From positions 1 through 7,230 of the forward strand of contig JACPCT010000341.1 of the NCBI GenBank assembly GCA_016184445.1: 7,230 nt of DNA, given 5' to 3'. The notes below the pieces were generated by a model. The model made no database searches, was not told where the DNA came from, and saw nothing but the letters and a program-made list of their open reading frames with translations. This stretch comes from Candidatus Tectimicrobiota bacterium (GTDB lineage: Bacteria > UBA8248). The position numbers and the translations under genes are program-made. The stretch's first letter is position 1. Every line of letters starts with the position of its first letter. Of this stretch, positions 5,085-7,230 are shown in pieces.

Positions 5085-6402
5085 GGGCGTCGCACCAGCG
5101 GGACGCCGCCAGGAGGCCGGCCTCGCCGAACCGCCGGCCGCCAAGCTGGAGGCCGAAGGGGAGGCCCTCCTCCCCGCGCCCCAAGGGGAGGGTGACGGCG
5201 GGCTGGCCCGAGAGCGTGAGGGCTTCGAAGAAGACGGGGCTTCCCGTCGAGGCCTCCCAGGGGGGAGGCAGCCGGTCGAAGGCGGGGAGGACGACCAGCT
5301 CGTAGCGGTCATGGAGCCTGTCCATGGCCCGGGTGAAGCGCGACCTCAGGCGCAAGGCGTTCACATAATGCACGGCGGGCACCATGAACCCCGCGGCCAC
5401 GGTCTTCCGGGTCGAGGGGGGGTAGGCGTCCATGTTCTCCAGAAACATCTCACCGTGGTAGCAGGCGGCGTCAACGGCGCGGACAACCGCGTGAGCGGCG
5501 TGGACCGCCTCCTGGCCCATGGGGAGCCTTCCCTCCTCCACCTCCACGCCCTTTCCCCGGAGCGAGGAGACCGCCGTCATGGTCCGGCCGGCCACCTCCG
5601 GGTCCGCCAGGGGCAGAAAATCCTCTTTCAAGAAAAGCACCCGCCCCGGCCGCCGCGGGGCGGAGGCGGCGGCGAAGTCGGGAACCGGGACATCCGGCGC
5701 CCCGTCGTCCCCCGCCGCGGGCCCGGACATCACCGTGAGGAAGCGCGCCAGGTCCTCCGCCGAGCGCGCGATGAGGCCCACGTGGTCGAACGTCCACGAA
5801 ACCTTCACGATCCCGGAGCGGGGGATCCGCCCGTAGGTGGGCTTCAGGGCGCACGCCCCGCAGAAGGCGGCGGGGCGGAGGGTGGAGCCCGTGGTCTGGG
5901 TCCCCAGGGCGATGGGCACCATCCCGGCGGCCACCGCCGCCGCCGAGCCGCTGCTCGAGCCCCCGGGGCTCCGGGAGAGGTCCCAGGGGTTGCGGGTGAC
6001 GGAGGGGTCGGCGTTGGCGAAGGGGGTGGTCACCGTCTTCCCGAGCGCGACGGCCCCCCCCGACCGGAGACGCGCGACGCAGGCGGCGTCGGCACCGGGG
6101 ACATGGCCCCGGTAAAGCGGGGTCCCCGCTTCGCGCCGCAGGCCCTTGATGTCAAAGATGTCCTTGGCGCCGTATGGCGCGCCGGCGAGCGGGCCCAGCG
6201 GGCGGCCTTCCGCCCGGGCCCGGTCCGCCGCCCGGGCCGCCTCCAGGGCGCCCTCCCGGTCCACCTGGGCCCAGGCCCGCACGCTCCCCTCGCACTGGCC
6301 GATCCGGGACAAAAGGGAGCGCACCCACTCCTCCGCCGAGAGGGTGCCCCCGGCCAGGCGGCCGAGACCCTCGCTCAAGGTGAATCTCCAAGGCTCAGTC
6401 AC
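5071..6402 (-). CDS. Amidase-signature family hydrolase
   Basis: This 443-residue protein is an amidase of the Ser-cisSer-Lys class, hydrolysing a carboxamide or related C-N bond in the cytoplasm. The triad is complete: Lys80 in GAPYGAKD, Ser149 in the SPGGSSSGSAAAVAAG signature (145-160), and nucleophile Ser173 in GTQTTGSTLRPAAFCG (167-182), 24 residues on, as in characterised members. The TQT-x-GS-x-x-RPA form marks the subgroup that differs from GatA-like GTD-x-GGSIR. No GatB or GatC neighbour is seen, so this is a catabolic amidase and not a tRNA amidotransferase subunit. The start is GTG at 6402, preceded by a GAAGGG site and by an in-frame TGA just upstream, so no longer start is possible. 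It lies 125 bp downstream of the thiolase-like gene on the same strand, and its last codons overlap the end of the RraA-like gene. The substrate is not predictable from sequence. Confidence 0.9.
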   Translation of the reverse strand: MTEPWRFTLSEGLGRLAGGTLSAEEWVRSLLSRIGQCEGSVRAWAQVDREGALEAARAADRARAEGRPLGPLAGAPYGAKDIFDIKGLRREAGTPLYRGHVPGADAACVARLRSGGAVALGKTVTTPFANADPSVTRNPWDLSRSPGGSSSGSAAAVAAGMVPIALGTQTTGSTLRPAAFCGACALKPTYGRIPRSGIVKVSWTFDHVGLIARSAEDLARFLTVMSGPAAGDDGAPDVPVPDFAAASAPRRPGRVLFLKEDFLPLADPEVAGRTMTAVSSLRGKGVEVEEGRLPMGQEAVHAAHAVVRAVDAACYHGEMFLENMDAYPPSTRKTVAAGFMVPAVHYVNALRLRSRFTRAMDRLHDRYELVVLPAFDRLPPPWEASTGSPVFFEALTLSGQPAVTLPLGRGEEGLPFGLQLGGRRFGEAGLLAASRWCDALSPS

Positions 6403-6527
6403 AGGCGCCCTTCATCCCGCGCAAAACCGGGGGAACCGGAGGTCCCCTCCCCAAGCGCACCGGGGAGGGACGGAGCACCGCGATCGAGGCCGCTCACACG
6501 TTGCGCGTTCCGCTGAGACGGCCCCCC
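6403..6527. other. Intergenic region between thiolase-like gene and amidase
   Basis: This 125-bp gap is the longest in the window. It holds a stem-loop (6442-6471), a near direct repeat CGCTCACACG / CGCTGAGACG at 6491-6500 and 6511-6520, and the amidase ribosome site near 6408-6413. No recognisable promoter pair was found. Its size would allow a separate amidase promoter, but co-transcription with the thiolase-like gene is equally possible. Confidence 0.4.
6442..6471 (-). other. GC-rich stem-loop, possible weak terminator
   Basis: GTCCCCTCCCC (6442-6452) pairs with GGGGAGGGAC (6462-6471) through ten base pairs with one bulged C and a nine-base loop. On the minus strand the nearest T-run (TTTT, about 6426-6423) lies some 15 bases beyond the stem, which is too far for a standard intrinsic terminator. 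It could still pause transcription or protect the 3' end of the thiolase-like message. Confidence 0.35.
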
Positions 6528-7230
6528 CTACCTCTTGAGCAGGGTGACGGTGGCGACGGCTGCCTCGTCCTCGACGATGCCACCCGTGTTTTCGACCAGC
6601 CCCACCTTGGGATCGGCCACTTGCCGGGGGCCGGCCTCCCCCCGGAGCTGCCACACGATCTCGGCCACTTGGGCCAAGCCGGTCGCCGCGACCGGATGGC
6701 CCCTCGCCGCCAGGCCGCCGCTCGTGTTGACCGGGATGTCTCCCGCGATCTTGGTCCGCCCCGCCTCGATCAGGGCCGCCCCCCCTCCCTTCTCGCAAAA
6801 CCCCAGATCCTCATAATGGTAGAGCTCGGAGGGGGCCACGGCGTCGTGGACCTCGGCCACGTCGACATCTTCCGGCCCCAGGCCGGCCCGCTCGTACGCC
6901 TCCTTCGCGGCCAAGGTGGTGATGCTGGGCCTCGCGGCGCCCCTCGCGTCCGCGAACCTTCCCGACCGCAGGCCGATGGCCGCGATCTCGACCAGCGGCC
7001 GGCGGGTGTACCTTCCCGCCCTCTCCCGGCTGCACAGGACGGCCGCCGCCGCCCCGTCGCTCATGGGCGAGCACATGTAGAGGGTCAGCGGATCGGCGAC
7101 GAGGCGGGAGCCCAGGACCTGCTCCACCGTGAGCGGCGCACGGTGCTGGGCGTTGGGGTTCAGGGAGCCGTTGAAGCTGTTCTTCTCCACCACCTTGGCG
7201 AAGTGCTCCTTGCTCCAGCCGTAGCCGGCC
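6528..7230 (-). CDS. SCP2-type thiolase-like protein, C-terminal part (partial)
   Basis: The gene enters from beyond the window end and stops at TAG 6530-6528, leaving about 234 residues. It starts with GYGWSKEHFAKVV, a pattern typical of SCP2/SCPx thiolases. It continues with ADPLTLYMCSPMSDGAAA, EVHDAVAPSELYHYEDLGF (around 6860-6804) and NTSGGLAARGHPVAATG (around 6728-6679), and ends ENTGG-x(8)-AVATVTLLKR. Thiolases make or break carbon-carbon bonds in beta-ketoacyl-CoA. The catalytic histidines of HD and GHP are present. The second catalytic cysteine, expected either in HDCF (SCP2 type) or in a C-terminal CxG motif, is absent: HDA is read at 6848-6840 and NTGG at the end. The nucleophilic cysteine in the N-terminal half is outside the window. 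Such variants are known among thiolase-fold retro-aldolases that need a DUF35 partner. The internal GTG at 7193 is not the true start. Confidence 0.87.
   Translation of the reverse strand, partial: AGYGWSKEHFAKVVEKNSFNGSLNPNAQHRAPLTVEQVLGSRLVADPLTLYMCSPMSDGAAAAVLCSRERAGRYTRRPLVEIAAIGLRSGRFADARGAARPSITTLAAKEAYERAGLGPEDVDVAEVHDAVAPSELYHYEDLGFCEKGGGAALIEAGRTKIAGDIPVNTSGGLAARGHPVAATGLAQVAEIVWQLRGEAGPRQVADPKVGLVENTGGIVEDEAAVATVTLLKR

Noticed and set aside
6397..6415. Tiny frame MKGACD on the minus strand overlapping the amidase start
   Set aside because: Six codons only. It could be read as a coupling leader, but the overlap is more simply explained by chance around the GTG start and its ribosome site.
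6442..6471. Classical rho-independent terminator after the thiolase-like gene
   Set aside because: The stem is good, but no T-run follows within the needed distance on either strand, so only a generic stem-loop is reported.
5311..6516. 401-codon frame on the plus strand opposite the amidase
   Set aside because: Arg/Gly/Pro-rich translation without motifs; the amidase on the other strand has a complete catalytic triad.
7191..7193. GTG at 7193 as the true start of the thiolase-like gene
   Set aside because: The frame stays open to the window end and the twelve upstream residues (AGYGWSKEHFAK) match the family, so the gene continues beyond the window.

Overview
The window is GC-rich bacterial DNA (about 70% G+C by eye). 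It is densely packed: seven protein-coding genes, two of them cut by the window edges, no RNA genes, no mobile elements and no CRISPR. The gene set is a LeuD-type hydratase small subunit, a stand-alone MetE catalytic domain, an M20 hydrolase homologue, an AtuA/DUF1446 protein with DUF4387, an RraA-type aldolase, an amidase-signature enzyme and a thiolase-like protein. Such sets occur in free-living environmental bacteria that degrade many organic acids and amides. Uncultured soil or marine groups such as Rokubacteria, Tectomicrobia or Deltaproteobacteria-like lineages would fit, but the lineage is a guess from gene content and composition only.

Layout. (1) 1-1195, plus strand: the C-terminal end of a LeuD/HacB-like small subunit, then a 341-residue core-MetE protein with all four expected zinc ligands. 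(2) 1211-4351, minus strand: a tight three-gene unit transcribed in the order AtuA/DUF1446, DUF4387, M20-family hydrolase, with gaps of 8 and 55 bp. (3) 4352-4427: a 76-bp, relatively AT-rich divergent region that must hold whatever promoters separate AtuA from the plus-strand RraA-like gene. (4) 4428-5084, plus strand: RraA-family aldolase/decarboxylase, whose 3' end overlaps the convergent amidase by 14 bp. (5) 5071-6402, minus strand: amidase-signature hydrolase. (6) 6528 to the window end, minus strand: C-terminal half of a SCP2-type thiolase-like protein, upstream of the amidase.

How the genes may work together (inference): amidase and the M20 homologue suggest C-N bond chemistry, RraA suggests cleavage of a 4-hydroxy-2-oxo acid or decarboxylation of an oxo acid, and the LeuD-like and thiolase-like proteins suggest hydratase and acyl-CoA steps. 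AtuA with DUF4387 is a recurrent but biochemically undefined pair. The best candidate for something undescribed is the AtuA-DUF4387-M20 unit. Its M20 member has lost two of the five usual metal ligands and the catalytic glutamate, while keeping the rest of the fold's hallmarks. The thiolase-like protein also lacks the second catalytic cysteine at both places where known thiolases carry it.
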